Assembly: GCF_019880545.1 (NCBI RefSeq)
Contig: NZ_JAINVW010000003.1
Span: 1,302,001-1,366,000, forward strand
Source of the DNA: Flagellimonas meishanensis
Lineage (GTDB): Bacteria > Bacteroidota > Bacteroidia > Flavobacteriales > Flavobacteriaceae
Length of the DNA: 64,000 bases
Direction of reading: 5' to 3'
The translations under genes and the position numbers were made by a program. This document shows, piece after piece, positions 16,671-25,388 of this stretch (the first letter of the stretch is position 1; every line of letters starts with the position of its first letter). The notes under the pieces are model-generated. The model was not told where the DNA came from. It saw nothing but the letters and a program-made list of their open reading frames with translations, and made no database searches.

Positions 16671-18449
16671 TTACATCCGTTCCGGAACCTCAATCCCCAA
16701 AAGCTTGAAAGCGGACCGGATTACTTCGCCCACTTTTTTGCTCAATTGAACCCGAAATACCTTTTTCTGATGGTCAGGTTCTCCAAGAATGGAAACCTGC
16801 TGGTAAAACGAATTGAATTCCTTTACCAGGTCGTACGCATAATTGGCAATTAATGCGGGACTGTAGTTTTCGGCGGCCAACTGTACGGTTTCTGGAAAAA
16901 GTTGGACAATCTTTAACAGTTCCTTTTCCTTCTCGTGAAGGTCAAAACTCATATCGAGTGCCTTCGAGAAATCAAAATCAGCCTTGCGGAGTATGGATTG
17001 GATCCTTGCGTAGGTATACTGGATGAATGGTCCCGTATTTCCCTGAAAATCCACAGATTCCTCAGGGTTGAAGAGGATTCTTTTTTTGGGGTCTACCTTC
17101 AAAATATAATATTTCAAGGCTCCCAGACCTATGATCCTATACAATTCCTGTTTCTCTTCTTCGGAATACCCCTCCAATTTTCCAAGTTCCTTGGAGATTT
17201 CCGCCGCTGTATCCTCCATATTCCGGATAAGGTCGTCCGCATCCACCACGGTACCTTCCCTACTTTTCATCTTTCCGCTGGGCAGGTCCACCATGCCATA
17301 GCTCAAATGATAGAGTTTTTCTGCCCAAGAGAAGCCCAATTTCTTTAAAATCAGGAACAATACCCTAAAATGATAGTCCTGTTCGTTGCCCACTGTGTAG
17401 ACCATCCCATTGATGTCCGGAAAATCAGTAACCCGCTGAATGGCTGTTCCAATATCCTGGGTCATGTACACTGCGGTACCATCGGAACGCAGCACGATTT
17501 TTTCATCCAGTCCCTCATCCGTAAGGTCGATCCAAACACTGCCATCATCCCTTTTGAAGAAAACCCCCTTTTCAAGTCCGTCCTTGACCACATCGCGGCC
17601 CAGAAGATAGGTATCGCTTTCATAATAGAGCTTATCAAAATCGACACCCAGATTTTTGTAGGTAGTGTCAAACCCTTCGTACACCCAACCGTTCATCATT
17701 TTCCACAACGCCACGGTCTCGGTGTCACCTGATTCCCATTTTCGGAGCATTTCCTGGGCTTCCAATAAGATGGGAGCTTCTTTTTCAGCATCCTCTTTTT
17801 TGATGCCGTCCGCAACCAACAGCGAAATTTGTTCTTTGTAGGTCTTGTCAAACGCCACATAATATTTACCCACCAAATGATCGCCCTTCAGTCCAGAGGT
17901 TTCAGGGGTTTCACCGTGACCAAACTTTTGCCATGCCAGCATACTCTTGCAGATATGGATGCCACGATCATTGATGATCTGGGTCTTGTACACTTTTTTT
18001 CCCGAAGCCTTCAAGATTTCCGCCACGGAATAGCCCAACAGGTTGTTTCTGATATGGCCCAAATGCAAGGGCTTGTTGGTATTGGGAGAGGAATACTCCA
18101 CCAATACCGCATCTTTCGAGGTGGTCCTGGCATAGCCAAAATGCGGTACATCCAGAATGTCCTTAAAAAAGTTGAGGTAGTGGCCATCCGAAACCACTAA
18201 ATTCAAAAAACCCTTTACCACATTGAATTTGGCCACTTCCTGCAAATGTTCCTGCAGATAGGCTCCAATTTGGTTCCCTATGATTTCGGGGTTCCCTTTT
18301 ACATAGCGCAGAAGCGGAAATACCACAACCGTAACGTCCCCCTCAAAGTCCTTTCGGGTGGGCTGCAATTCCACGGAGGGCACATCAGCCTGAAATAGCT
18401 GTTTAACCGCTTCCTTTACTTTCTGCGTCAAATTGTCCTGCAAACTCAT
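16671..18449 (-). CDS. argS: Arginyl-tRNA synthetase
   Basis: 592 residues. The class I signature HIGH appears as HLGH (129-132, in SSPNTNKPLHLGHIRN). The KMSKS equivalent is KMKSREG, and the C-terminal DALR anticodon-binding domain ends KLLGIEVPERM. The N-terminal Add1 tRNA-D-loop domain covers about 1-90. It charges tRNA-Arg and needs the tRNA for amino-acid activation. It is convergent with the TonB receptor gene (29-base gap) and divergent from 18555. Confidence 0.98.
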   Translation of the reverse strand: MSLQDNLTQKVKEAVKQLFQADVPSVELQPTRKDFEGDVTVVVFPLLRYVKGNPEIIGNQIGAYLQEHLQEVAKFNVVKGFLNLVVSDGHYLNFFKDILDVPHFGYARTTSKDAVLVEYSSPNTNKPLHLGHIRNNLLGYSVAEILKASGKKVYKTQIINDRGIHICKSMLAWQKFGHGETPETSGLKGDHLVGKYYVAFDKTYKEQISLLVADGIKKEDAEKEAPILLEAQEMLRKWESGDTETVALWKMMNGWVYEGFDTTYKNLGVDFDKLYYESDTYLLGRDVVKDGLEKGVFFKRDDGSVWIDLTDEGLDEKIVLRSDGTAVYMTQDIGTAIQRVTDFPDINGMVYTVGNEQDYHFRVLFLILKKLGFSWAEKLYHLSYGMVDLPSGKMKSREGTVVDADDLIRNMEDTAAEISKELGKLEGYSEEEKQELYRIIGLGALKYYILKVDPKKRILFNPEESVDFQGNTGPFIQYTYARIQSILRKADFDFSKALDMSFDLHEKEKELLKIVQLFPETVQLAAENYSPALIANYAYDLVKEFNSFYQQVSILGEPDHQKKVFRVQLSKKVGEVIRSAFKLLGIEVPERM

Positions 18450-18469
18450 CTCATTGGCGTTTGAGCCCG

Positions 18470-18477
18470 CAAAACTA
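18470..18477 (-). promoter_or_regulatory. Candidate -7 element for argS
   Basis: TAGTTTTG on the minus strand matches TAnnTTTG exactly, 21 bases before the argS start. The expected -33 TTTG is not clear. Confidence 0.35.
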
Positions 18478-18554
18478 CATATTTTTTACCCTTTTGTAAC
18501 ATAATTACCAAGGCATTGCCCCTAAGGTAGTGGCAATTTTGATTAATTTTAGGC

Positions 18555-18980
18555 ATGCTTCTGAACGTATCGTACACAGATAAGAAAGTAACCCGGAAAA
18601 TTGATGCTGCCGTTGGGAAACCTTTTTCTTTAAAAGAACGATGGGCCTTGGGCGGCATCGGCTCTCCCAAATTGTTTATTACCGACGCCAGTGTTGAAAT
18701 CCAAAATCTCTTGATCTTGGACAACAACCTGAACAGCTGCAATATTGAAATGCGACCAGGGGGCATCATCATTAGGTTTCGTTCCCTTTTGGAGACCTAC
18801 GGCCTGGTGATTCCCTACCACAAACTCAGCATTTATAAGGGTGATCTGGCCATATATTCCATGTTCAAGGACCACTATTTCATAAAGGTAAGGTCGGACA
18901 CCAAGGCCATTCAAAAATATTTTAAAAAGCTGATGGACTATAAAGCGGACAATGCACCAACTTCAATAGAAGACCTATGA
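18555..18980 (+). CDS. Hypothetical protein, 141 residues
   Basis: I recognise no family. The protein has no signal peptide or membrane segment. It alternates strands and helices: ERWALGGIGSPKLFITDASVEIQNLLIL, then GGIIIRFRSLLETYGLVIPYHKLSIY, then a C-terminal helix AIQKYFKKLMDY. The pattern of strands followed by VIPYHKLSIYKGDLAIYSM suggests a PH-like or bPH2-type fold, but this is opinion. It ends in an ATGA overlap with the DUF1648 gene, and that gene overlaps the SDR gene in the same way, so the three form a translationally coupled operon. Confidence 0.75.
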   Translation: MLLNVSYTDKKVTRKIDAAVGKPFSLKERWALGGIGSPKLFITDASVEIQNLLILDNNLNSCNIEMRPGGIIIRFRSLLETYGLVIPYHKLSIYKGDLAIYSMFKDHYFIKVRSDTKAIQKYFKKLMDYKADNAPTSIEDL

Positions 18981-19495
18981 AACTTTTCAACGACCATCCG
19001 AAAATAGAAGTGACTCCTACGGCCACCGATAAAAAGTTGATCAAGATTGGATGGCTGGTCGTTGCCCTGAATGCAGGGGTGGTACTTCTTTTTTACTTCG
19101 ACCTGCCAAAAACCATTCCCACCCATTTCAATTGGGAAGGCCAGGTAGATGGATACGGTCATAAACTCAGCCTGTGGATAATCCCCTTCATCAGTGCGCT
19201 GATGTACATGGGATTAGGGTTCATGATCACCAAAATGAAACCCTACCAAATGAACTATCCGGTTAAGGTTACCGAAAAGAATGCGCCAAAATTGTATGCC
19301 ACTGCCCTGCGAATGGTAACCGTAATGAATTTGTGCTTTGTAATCGCTTTTTTTATCACCACAACAGTGATTTTGCTCAAGGTAAAGAACTTGGTCGATG
19401 CTGTGGACGTACAATTGCTCATCGGCCTATGGATACTCAACGGATTGGTGCCCTTTTACTTCATTTACAAAATGTTCACCCTTTCCGATAGATGA
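18977..19495 (+). CDS. DUF1648 domain membrane protein
   Basis: 172 residues with four hydrophobic segments. LVVALNAGVVLLFYFDLPKTIPTHFNWEGQVDGYGHK contains the DUF1648 signature (a helix, then PxHFxxxGxxDxYG). This domain is found in SdpI-type immunity proteins and sensor-like membrane proteins. The protein is shorter than full SdpI proteins and has no clear SdpI C-terminal half. It overlaps both neighbours by four bases. Confidence 0.8.
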   Translation: MKLFNDHPKIEVTPTATDKKLIKIGWLVVALNAGVVLLFYFDLPKTIPTHFNWEGQVDGYGHKLSLWIIPFISALMYMGLGFMITKMKPYQMNYPVKVTEKNAPKLYATALRMVTVMNLCFVIAFFITTTVILLKVKNLVDAVDVQLLIGLWILNGLVPFYFIYKMFTLSDR

Positions 19496-20922
19496 AAATA
19501 CTCCTCACCGGTGCCAACGGGTATATTGGAATGCGGTTGCTTCCCCAATTGTTGGAGCTTGGCCATGACATCGTGTGTGCGGTGCGGGATGAAAAACGCC
19601 TCTCAGTGGATGCCCGGATCCGTTCCAAAATAGAAGTGGTGGAGGTGGATTTTTTGGAAGACGCGCAGGAAGATGTCCTCCCAAAGGATATAGATGCCGC
19701 TTATTACCTCATTCATTCCATGGCATCATCCATTTCCGATTTTGATGAAAAGGAAGCCATTGCCGCCCACAATTTTAATGCACATCTGTCCAAAACACAG
19801 GTAAAACAAGTCGTTTATTTAAGCGGAATAGTAAACGACACCGAACTCTCCAAACATCTAAGTTCCCGTAAAAATGTGGAGGACATCCTTTATCAGGGGC
19901 CCTTTGAACTGACCGTTTTGCGCGCAGGGATCATTGTGGGTTCCGGCAGTTCGTCTTTTGAGATCATTCGGGACCTTTGCGAAAAATTGCCCGTGATGAT
20001 CACCCCAAAATGGGTGCTCACCAAAACCCAGCCCATTGCCATCAGGGATGTAATTCAATTTTTGATTGGGGTTCTGGGACGTCCGGACACCTATAACCAA
20101 TCCTTTGATATTGGAGGCCCGGATGTGCTTACTTACAAAGACATGCTCAAACGCTACGCCAATGTCCGTGGCTTCAAAAACTGGATCTTTACCGTACCCG
20201 TTATGACACCGAAGCTCTCCTCCTACTGGCTCTACTTTGTCACTTCCACCTCATACAAACTGGCCGTTAACCTGGTGGACAGTATGAAAATGGAGGTGGT
20301 GGCCAAGGACAATCGATTACAACAGTTATTGGGTATTGAAACCCATACCTACGAACAGGCCATCGATATGGCATTCAAAAAAATTGAACAGAATTTGGTG
20401 GTCAGCAGTTGGAAGGATAGTATCGCCAGCGGTCAAATAAGCGAAGATCTGGAGAATTACATCCAAGTGCCAAAATTCGGGGTGCTCAAGGATGAGCAGG
20501 TGGTGGCCATTGAAGATGAGCAGGCCGTGCTGGACAAGATTTGGCGGATTGGCGGGGAGACAGGATGGTACTACGGGAGTTGGCTCTGGAAAATCCGGGG
20601 GTTTCTTGATAAACTGAATGGTGGCCCGGGACTCCGTCGTGGCCGCACCCACCCGGACAAGATCTACCCCGGTGATGCGCTCGACTTTTGGCGGGTACTC
20701 CTGGCGGACAAAAAAGGAAAACGATTGTTGCTCTTTGCGGAAATGCGCACTCCCGGGGAGGCATGGCTCGAATTCAAGATAGATGAGGACAAAAAACTAC
20801 ATCAAATTGCCACATTCAGGCCCAGGGGCCTCAGGGGCAGGTTGTACTGGTACAGCGTACTGCCCTTTCATTACTTTATTTTTGGCGGCATGATACGGAA
20901 TATTGCCAACACCTCGTCATAA
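19492..20922 (+). CDS. SDR/NAD(P)-binding protein with DUF2867 C-terminal half
   Basis: 476 residues. The nucleotide-binding Rossmann start is LLTGANGYIGMRLLPQL (3-19), of the atypical/extended SDR type (NmrA-like). Residues about 1-290 are the reductase-like part. Residues about 310-476 are the DUF2867 region (GGETGWYYGSWLWKIRGFLDKLNGGPGLRRGR, then GDALDFWRV and GRLYWYSVLPFHYFIFGGMI). This two-part protein is widespread in Bacteroidota and Gammaproteobacteria, and its reaction is not known to me. It is the last gene of the coupled operon. Confidence 0.9.
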   Translation: MKILLTGANGYIGMRLLPQLLELGHDIVCAVRDEKRLSVDARIRSKIEVVEVDFLEDAQEDVLPKDIDAAYYLIHSMASSISDFDEKEAIAAHNFNAHLSKTQVKQVVYLSGIVNDTELSKHLSSRKNVEDILYQGPFELTVLRAGIIVGSGSSSFEIIRDLCEKLPVMITPKWVLTKTQPIAIRDVIQFLIGVLGRPDTYNQSFDIGGPDVLTYKDMLKRYANVRGFKNWIFTVPVMTPKLSSYWLYFVTSTSYKLAVNLVDSMKMEVVAKDNRLQQLLGIETHTYEQAIDMAFKKIEQNLVVSSWKDSIASGQISEDLENYIQVPKFGVLKDEQVVAIEDEQAVLDKIWRIGGETGWYYGSWLWKIRGFLDKLNGGPGLRRGRTHPDKIYPGDALDFWRVLLADKKGKRLLLFAEMRTPGEAWLEFKIDEDKKLHQIATFRPRGLRGRLYWYSVLPFHYFIFGGMIRNIANTSS

Positions 20923-20929
20923 TAACCAA

Positions 20930-21000
20930 ATTGTCATTCTGAGTGCCGGCCAGCTTGCTTGGGAAGGCGAAGAATTTCTCCATGAGCTGTCATTTCATGC
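20930..21000. repeat. Intergenic dispersed-repeat-like sequence
   Basis: The stretch contains ATTGTCATTCTGAGTG ... GAAGAATTTCTCC, the familiar flavobacterial 'TGTCATTCTGAGC..GAAGAATCTC' intergenic repeat with a short insert. A 7-bp hairpin (CAACCCT-TTT-AGGGTTG) follows at 21066-21082. The 195-base gap to the next start holds no gene. Confidence 0.45.
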
Positions 21001-21117
21001 TTGACACGAAGTTTTTTGGAACAATCCGTGTTACAAATCATAAGGCCAATCGTCCTACTAGCAAGCAACCCTTTTAGGGTTGTTCTGTCTTTAAAGGAAA
21101 TTCATCAAAAAAGGAAT

Positions 21118-22617
21118 ATGAGCAAGACCCCGCTTCTTTTACCGTTCTTCGCACTGCTTTTTGGCCCAACGTTGGTCGCCCAAACTATAAGTTCCCGATT
21201 GGTGGATGCCAAGACCCAAAAGGGCATTCCGTATGCCACGGTGCAATATGGTGAACATCAAGGGGTGATCACCAACGAGGAAGGGCGTTTCAGTTTTGCG
21301 GTGGATGGCCGCACTTCCCTGCTCGATTCCATCTACATTTCGTCCATGGGATATGCAAAAAAAGGTTTTACCCCGGAACAGTTGCAGGACAGTGTTTTGG
21401 CCCTTCAACCCAAGGCCATAGCACTGAGCGGAGTGTATCTGTTTGACGAGGAACTCTCTGTGGAGGAGATTTTGGAAAAAATGAAGGAACGCCTGCCCGA
21501 AAATCTGAACAATGACCCCGTAAAGCAACGTTTCTTCCTTCGGAAGTCGGAATTGGGCAACATCCATAAGGTGGATTTTGGCTTTGAAAAGTCCAGCATC
21601 AAGGAACTCAACAAGGATTTGATGGACAGTCTTGCCGCCTCCATCCCCAAAAGGGCCCACCACTACACCGAAACTTTGGGAGACCTATATCTACACGATG
21701 GAAAATACAAACTGGACATCATCAAGGCGGCCGACCTGTATGACAAAAATGAAATCGCATCCATGGAGGACTTGGGCAAACGCATGGAGGCCATTTTTAC
21801 CAAAAACATAAAACCCGATTCCTACCTGAAGATAAAATCGGGCATTTTTAGCCAAAAGGTGCAGGTAGATTCCATTTTGGCGGAAATGGAGGAGGAACAG
21901 GCCGAAAAAATCAAGGAGGAAGTCGAAAAGGACACCGTTTCCGGGCTTTTGGATGCACAACGCTATGTGTTCAGGGAACTGTTGAGGGAGCTTTACTACA
22001 AGGAGGACACCAAACTGGATGTGATAGAAAAAACCCGCCGCTACGATTTTAAACTGGTGGGCTACGCCGACATTGCCGACAAAGGGGTGTACGTCATAGA
22101 TTTTTGGCCAGACCGTGGCAGTGCCCATTTTAAGGGCCGCCTCTATATAAATATAGAGGACTTTGCCGTGATGCGCCTGGATTTTGAAAACGTGGAGCGT
22201 CTCAGCAATTTTAAGCTGTTGGGCATCACCTATCGTGAGGAGCTATATAGGGGGACCATGCGCTTTGCACAACTGCCCAACCAACGCTACGAACTGCAAT
22301 TTATGGACCTCAGCATTGGACAGTATTTTGCCGTGGACCGACCGCTAAAAGTGGTGGAAAAGAACAAAAATGTAAAGGGCCGACGCAAACAGAACGAACT
22401 GTTGCTCAACATTGACTTTAGGATGGGCGGCACCAACAAATGGGAATTGGTGGTCTTTGAAAACACCATGATCCAAGAACCCCAGTTTGCCGATTTTAAG
22501 GAGGACAAAAGCATACAGGCCACCTATATGCCCACCTATAACCCCGAGTTTTGGCAGGGCCATACCATTATGGAGCCCAATCAGGCCATTCGTGAGTTTA
22601 CGGTGGAGGGGGAGTGA
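21118..22617 (+). CDS. Secreted protein with carboxypeptidase-regulatory-like domain
   Basis: 499 residues from ATG 21118; the frame is open from TTG 21001 but only the later start gives a signal peptide (MSKTPLLLPFFALLFGPTLVAQ). Residues about 22-100 (TISSRLVDAKTQKGIPYATVQYGEHQGVITNEEGRFSF) are a CarboxypepD_reg-like beta-sandwich of the type fused to many TonB receptors. No plug or barrel follows. The remaining 400 residues are helical and beta mixed with no known motif. Such proteins are annotated as carboxypeptidase-like regulatory domain-containing proteins. Its role is probably at the outer membrane. Confidence 0.8.
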   Translation: MSKTPLLLPFFALLFGPTLVAQTISSRLVDAKTQKGIPYATVQYGEHQGVITNEEGRFSFAVDGRTSLLDSIYISSMGYAKKGFTPEQLQDSVLALQPKAIALSGVYLFDEELSVEEILEKMKERLPENLNNDPVKQRFFLRKSELGNIHKVDFGFEKSSIKELNKDLMDSLAASIPKRAHHYTETLGDLYLHDGKYKLDIIKAADLYDKNEIASMEDLGKRMEAIFTKNIKPDSYLKIKSGIFSQKVQVDSILAEMEEEQAEKIKEEVEKDTVSGLLDAQRYVFRELLRELYYKEDTKLDVIEKTRRYDFKLVGYADIADKGVYVIDFWPDRGSAHFKGRLYINIEDFAVMRLDFENVERLSNFKLLGITYREELYRGTMRFAQLPNQRYELQFMDLSIGQYFAVDRPLKVVEKNKNVKGRRKQNELLLNIDFRMGGTNKWELVVFENTMIQEPQFADFKEDKSIQATYMPTYNPEFWQGHTIMEPNQAIREFTVEGE

Positions 22618-22748
22618 ATTCTCTTGGGTAAAAACACCTTTAATCGTCAAGAAAGGAGTTGGTGGTCCAAATGGGATGATGGGGTTTTTGAAGAGGTATG
22701 GATATCAAATATCAACAAAACTAACTGTAGACAAGTCAAATTTACTTT

Positions 22749-25049
22749 TTAAGAGTTTTTTGAAATCAAACTATCCAACCCTTCAAATAAATCTTTACTA
22801 ATCCTTTCGTTTTCTGCCACATATTCAATCTCATTTTGGAGTAAGTTAATTACAGAATCAAAGTACTCTTCTTTTTGGAACAAACCCTTTAATTTGCTAA
22901 GTCGTGAGATTTCTGTTTCATAACCATAATATTTAATCATCTCTTGAAAAATGAAATCTATTGAATTCTTCTCTTTTTCAGCTTCAGGAATACTCTCATC
23001 AATATGATCAACTTGTACAATTTGTTTTTCGCGAAGTTCTGCAAGGGTGTTTGCATATTTCAAACCAACTTCTTCATTCACATTGATTATTGTCTTGACA
23101 ACATCAAGAAGTGACTGTGTTTTTTCTTTGAAATCATAACTATCGTCAAGAATAGTCAATATTTCGCTTGATAGAGTTCCAGGTTTAACCTTCAGATTCA
23201 TCATTGAAAAATGATCCATCAATCGGGTAGGAGTATACATGAACCATCGGGTGCAACTAGGAAAATCTTCAAAATAATATTTTCTAAGCTTAATAAGGCC
23301 AAAATCCCATGTGCAGAAAATTGGCTCAATCGGATTAACATCAACATCGGGATCTGCCAATCTTCTAATCATTATTGCATCACTGCTTGTTGCGAAATGT
23401 GACTTATACTTGTTATCCTTTTTCAAAACTAAGTCAATTAGTTCCCTTGCTTTGTCCAGATTATATTCATACTCAATTTCTTCAATTTCTACCCCCAGCG
23501 TGTCCAAAAGATACTCCATCTGAGATCTAAATGAATCTCCTTTCTCCAATTTTTCATATTTGAACTTAAATTCCAAAAGAAAATCTTCAAAGTCCTTGAT
23601 TCCTTCATCCAATAAATTCCAATCGCTTAAGTGCAGATAAAAATTGTACAGGATGTTGCTAGTTTTTCCTAATGCGTTAAAATATGGGAGCTTTGTAAAA
23701 GGTATAAGCTGCAAAGCGTCAATAAATATTCTCGTTGTCTCTAAAGCGTATCTTCTAATTGTTAGCAACGTCAAATCATTTTCACGGACAAAGCTTAAAA
23801 ATTGTTTAGCAACTTTATAATGATAATCGTTATAATCAGAATTTGAATTATAGTGTGCAAGCAATAAATTAATCAAGACATTGGTGTCTAAAAAGACAAC
23901 CTTATTGTGATGGTGCTGCAAAATATAATCTTGAAGCCTATCAGGGTCCGAAACTTTAGAAAAAACTTCGCCAGCAGCTATTCTTGATAGAATCGAACTT
24001 TGGTCTGCAATTTCAAGAAGCTCTGAAATCAATAATTCTGATTTATCTTCAGGTATTGATTTCTCTATCAAAAAATCGATAAAAGCTTGAGTTGCTGTTT
24101 CTAAATCATGAATTGTTGAGTTTCTGTACGTAAATTCACTTATGTTAATTGAATAGCTACTTTCATAAAGCTTTATTAATTGCAAAATGATATCCTCAAT
24201 TAATTCTCCAATCTGATATTTCATCAAAACATTGGAAATTTTCTTTCTAAAGAAAGCTTCCTCGATTTTGAATTCATCAAGGACCTTTTCTATTCTTTCT
24301 TTTTCATTTTCAGTTAATTCCAAATTTGAAGCACTGGATTTTTTTATTTTCTGTTCTGTATTCATCCTGCGCAAAATACTTTGGAAATATTCATCAGCTA
24401 AGGTGGTCTCAAACTGTTTATTTATGGTATCCAATATTTTATAATGATTAGTAGGCCCATTTGTGTTCAAATAGCTAATAATAAACGATTTGATTATGTT
24501 GTATTTTATATCGGTAGCTGAGCCAATAGACATTAAATCATAAAAAGCTCTAACCTTTGGGTCATTGAAAAAATCACTTTTGATTTGAATTTTATCAAAT
24601 TCTGATCGCAATAGAATTTCTTCTTTTACTGCTTCATAAAGCTGAGAAATTTCCGAAATTGTCTCTGCCGCAATTATATCGAGTATGATGTTAAAATCCC
24701 TTTTGGCCATTTTTTTTAATTCTAACACGGCCCGATTTGTTATTGGGTAGGAATAGAAATAAACAACCCTTTTAGGCAAACCATAATCTGATACATTGTT
24801 TTGAGCCTTGCTTAAATCTTTCCTGAGTTTTGCATCAAAATCCTTTTGTCGCGTTGTAGTTGCTTGATATTGCACTTGCATTTCCGAAACTGAAGCATTT
24901 CTCATATCAAGTCCTTTGTCATGGGGGCCATTACAGTTTACTACCTTATCAAATCCTTCGACCTCGATTAAATATTTTTTTGCTATGTAATCAAATTCAG
25001 AATCCGTTAAAGAAGAAATTAATTGAATTAACAATTTAGTCTGAGACAT
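22749..25049 (-). CDS. Putative two-nuclease protein: restriction-endonuclease-like domain plus PIN domain
   Basis: 766 residues. Residues 1-150 resemble Mrr-like PD-(D/E)xK domains: helix SLTDSEFDYIAKKYL, then DKGLDMR (D44, D48) and the strand MQVQYQATT (57-65). The usual catalytic lysine is replaced by Gln62, so this site is degenerate or atypical. Residues about 195-260 look like a winged helix, and 260-380 are helical. A PIN domain begins at VVFLDTNVLINLLL (384-397). The acidic residues D388, E437 (LETTR), D557 (SSDAIMIRRL) and D582 (CTWDFGL) are in PIN order. The C-terminal 180 residues are helical. The gene is visibly more AT-rich than its neighbours and has no partner gene. A defence or RNA-surveillance role is inference. 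Confidence 0.7.
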   Translation of the reverse strand: MSQTKLLIQLISSLTDSEFDYIAKKYLIEVEGFDKVVNCNGPHDKGLDMRNASVSEMQVQYQATTTRQKDFDAKLRKDLSKAQNNVSDYGLPKRVVYFYSYPITNRAVLELKKMAKRDFNIILDIIAAETISEISQLYEAVKEEILLRSEFDKIQIKSDFFNDPKVRAFYDLMSIGSATDIKYNIIKSFIISYLNTNGPTNHYKILDTINKQFETTLADEYFQSILRRMNTEQKIKKSSASNLELTENEKERIEKVLDEFKIEEAFFRKKISNVLMKYQIGELIEDIILQLIKLYESSYSINISEFTYRNSTIHDLETATQAFIDFLIEKSIPEDKSELLISELLEIADQSSILSRIAAGEVFSKVSDPDRLQDYILQHHHNKVVFLDTNVLINLLLAHYNSNSDYNDYHYKVAKQFLSFVRENDLTLLTIRRYALETTRIFIDALQLIPFTKLPYFNALGKTSNILYNFYLHLSDWNLLDEGIKDFEDFLLEFKFKYEKLEKGDSFRSQMEYLLDTLGVEIEEIEYEYNLDKARELIDLVLKKDNKYKSHFATSSDAIMIRRLADPDVDVNPIEPIFCTWDFGLIKLRKYYFEDFPSCTRWFMYTPTRLMDHFSMMNLKVKPGTLSSEILTILDDSYDFKEKTQSLLDVVKTIINVNEEVGLKYANTLAELREKQIVQVDHIDESIPEAEKEKNSIDFIFQEMIKYYGYETEISRLSKLKGLFQKEEYFDSVINLLQNEIEYVAENERISKDLFEGLDSLISKNS

Positions 25050-25388
25050 TTTTGTGTTTAATGGTTACCAACTTATTTGATTACCAATGCATCATGATTT
25101 AATCCAACAACTTTTATCAGAAAATATATTTCCGTCTTTGTTTGTTCAAGTATGCAAATGGGGTCATGTGAATATAGTTCTTTTTCGTGTAAATGTCCTA
25201 TAGGGTTAAAGGCTAGATTCTGCTGTTAAATATACCCTTGATCTTTTTAATTAAACCCTTTACCAAAGAACTATTACCCTTATCCTTATGCCTTTCCCTA
25301 AAGATGATTATTTTCGGCAGTATTAAATCAACGCTCCATCCTAGGCTTATTTAAAAATAACAAACTCCTTTCCGTATCCACAGGGTTA
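25050..25388. other. AT-rich non-coding stretch with a nested inverted repeat
   Basis: No gene is supported here. A perfect 10-base inverted repeat (ATAGTTCTTT at 25174-25183, AAAGAACTAT at 25265-25274) encloses a shorter one (AGGGTT at 25202-25207, AACCCT at 25254-25259), giving a 101-base structure. The downstream end is the upstream part of the BCCT frame, which is open from 25308 but lacks an ATG. Confidence 0.6.
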
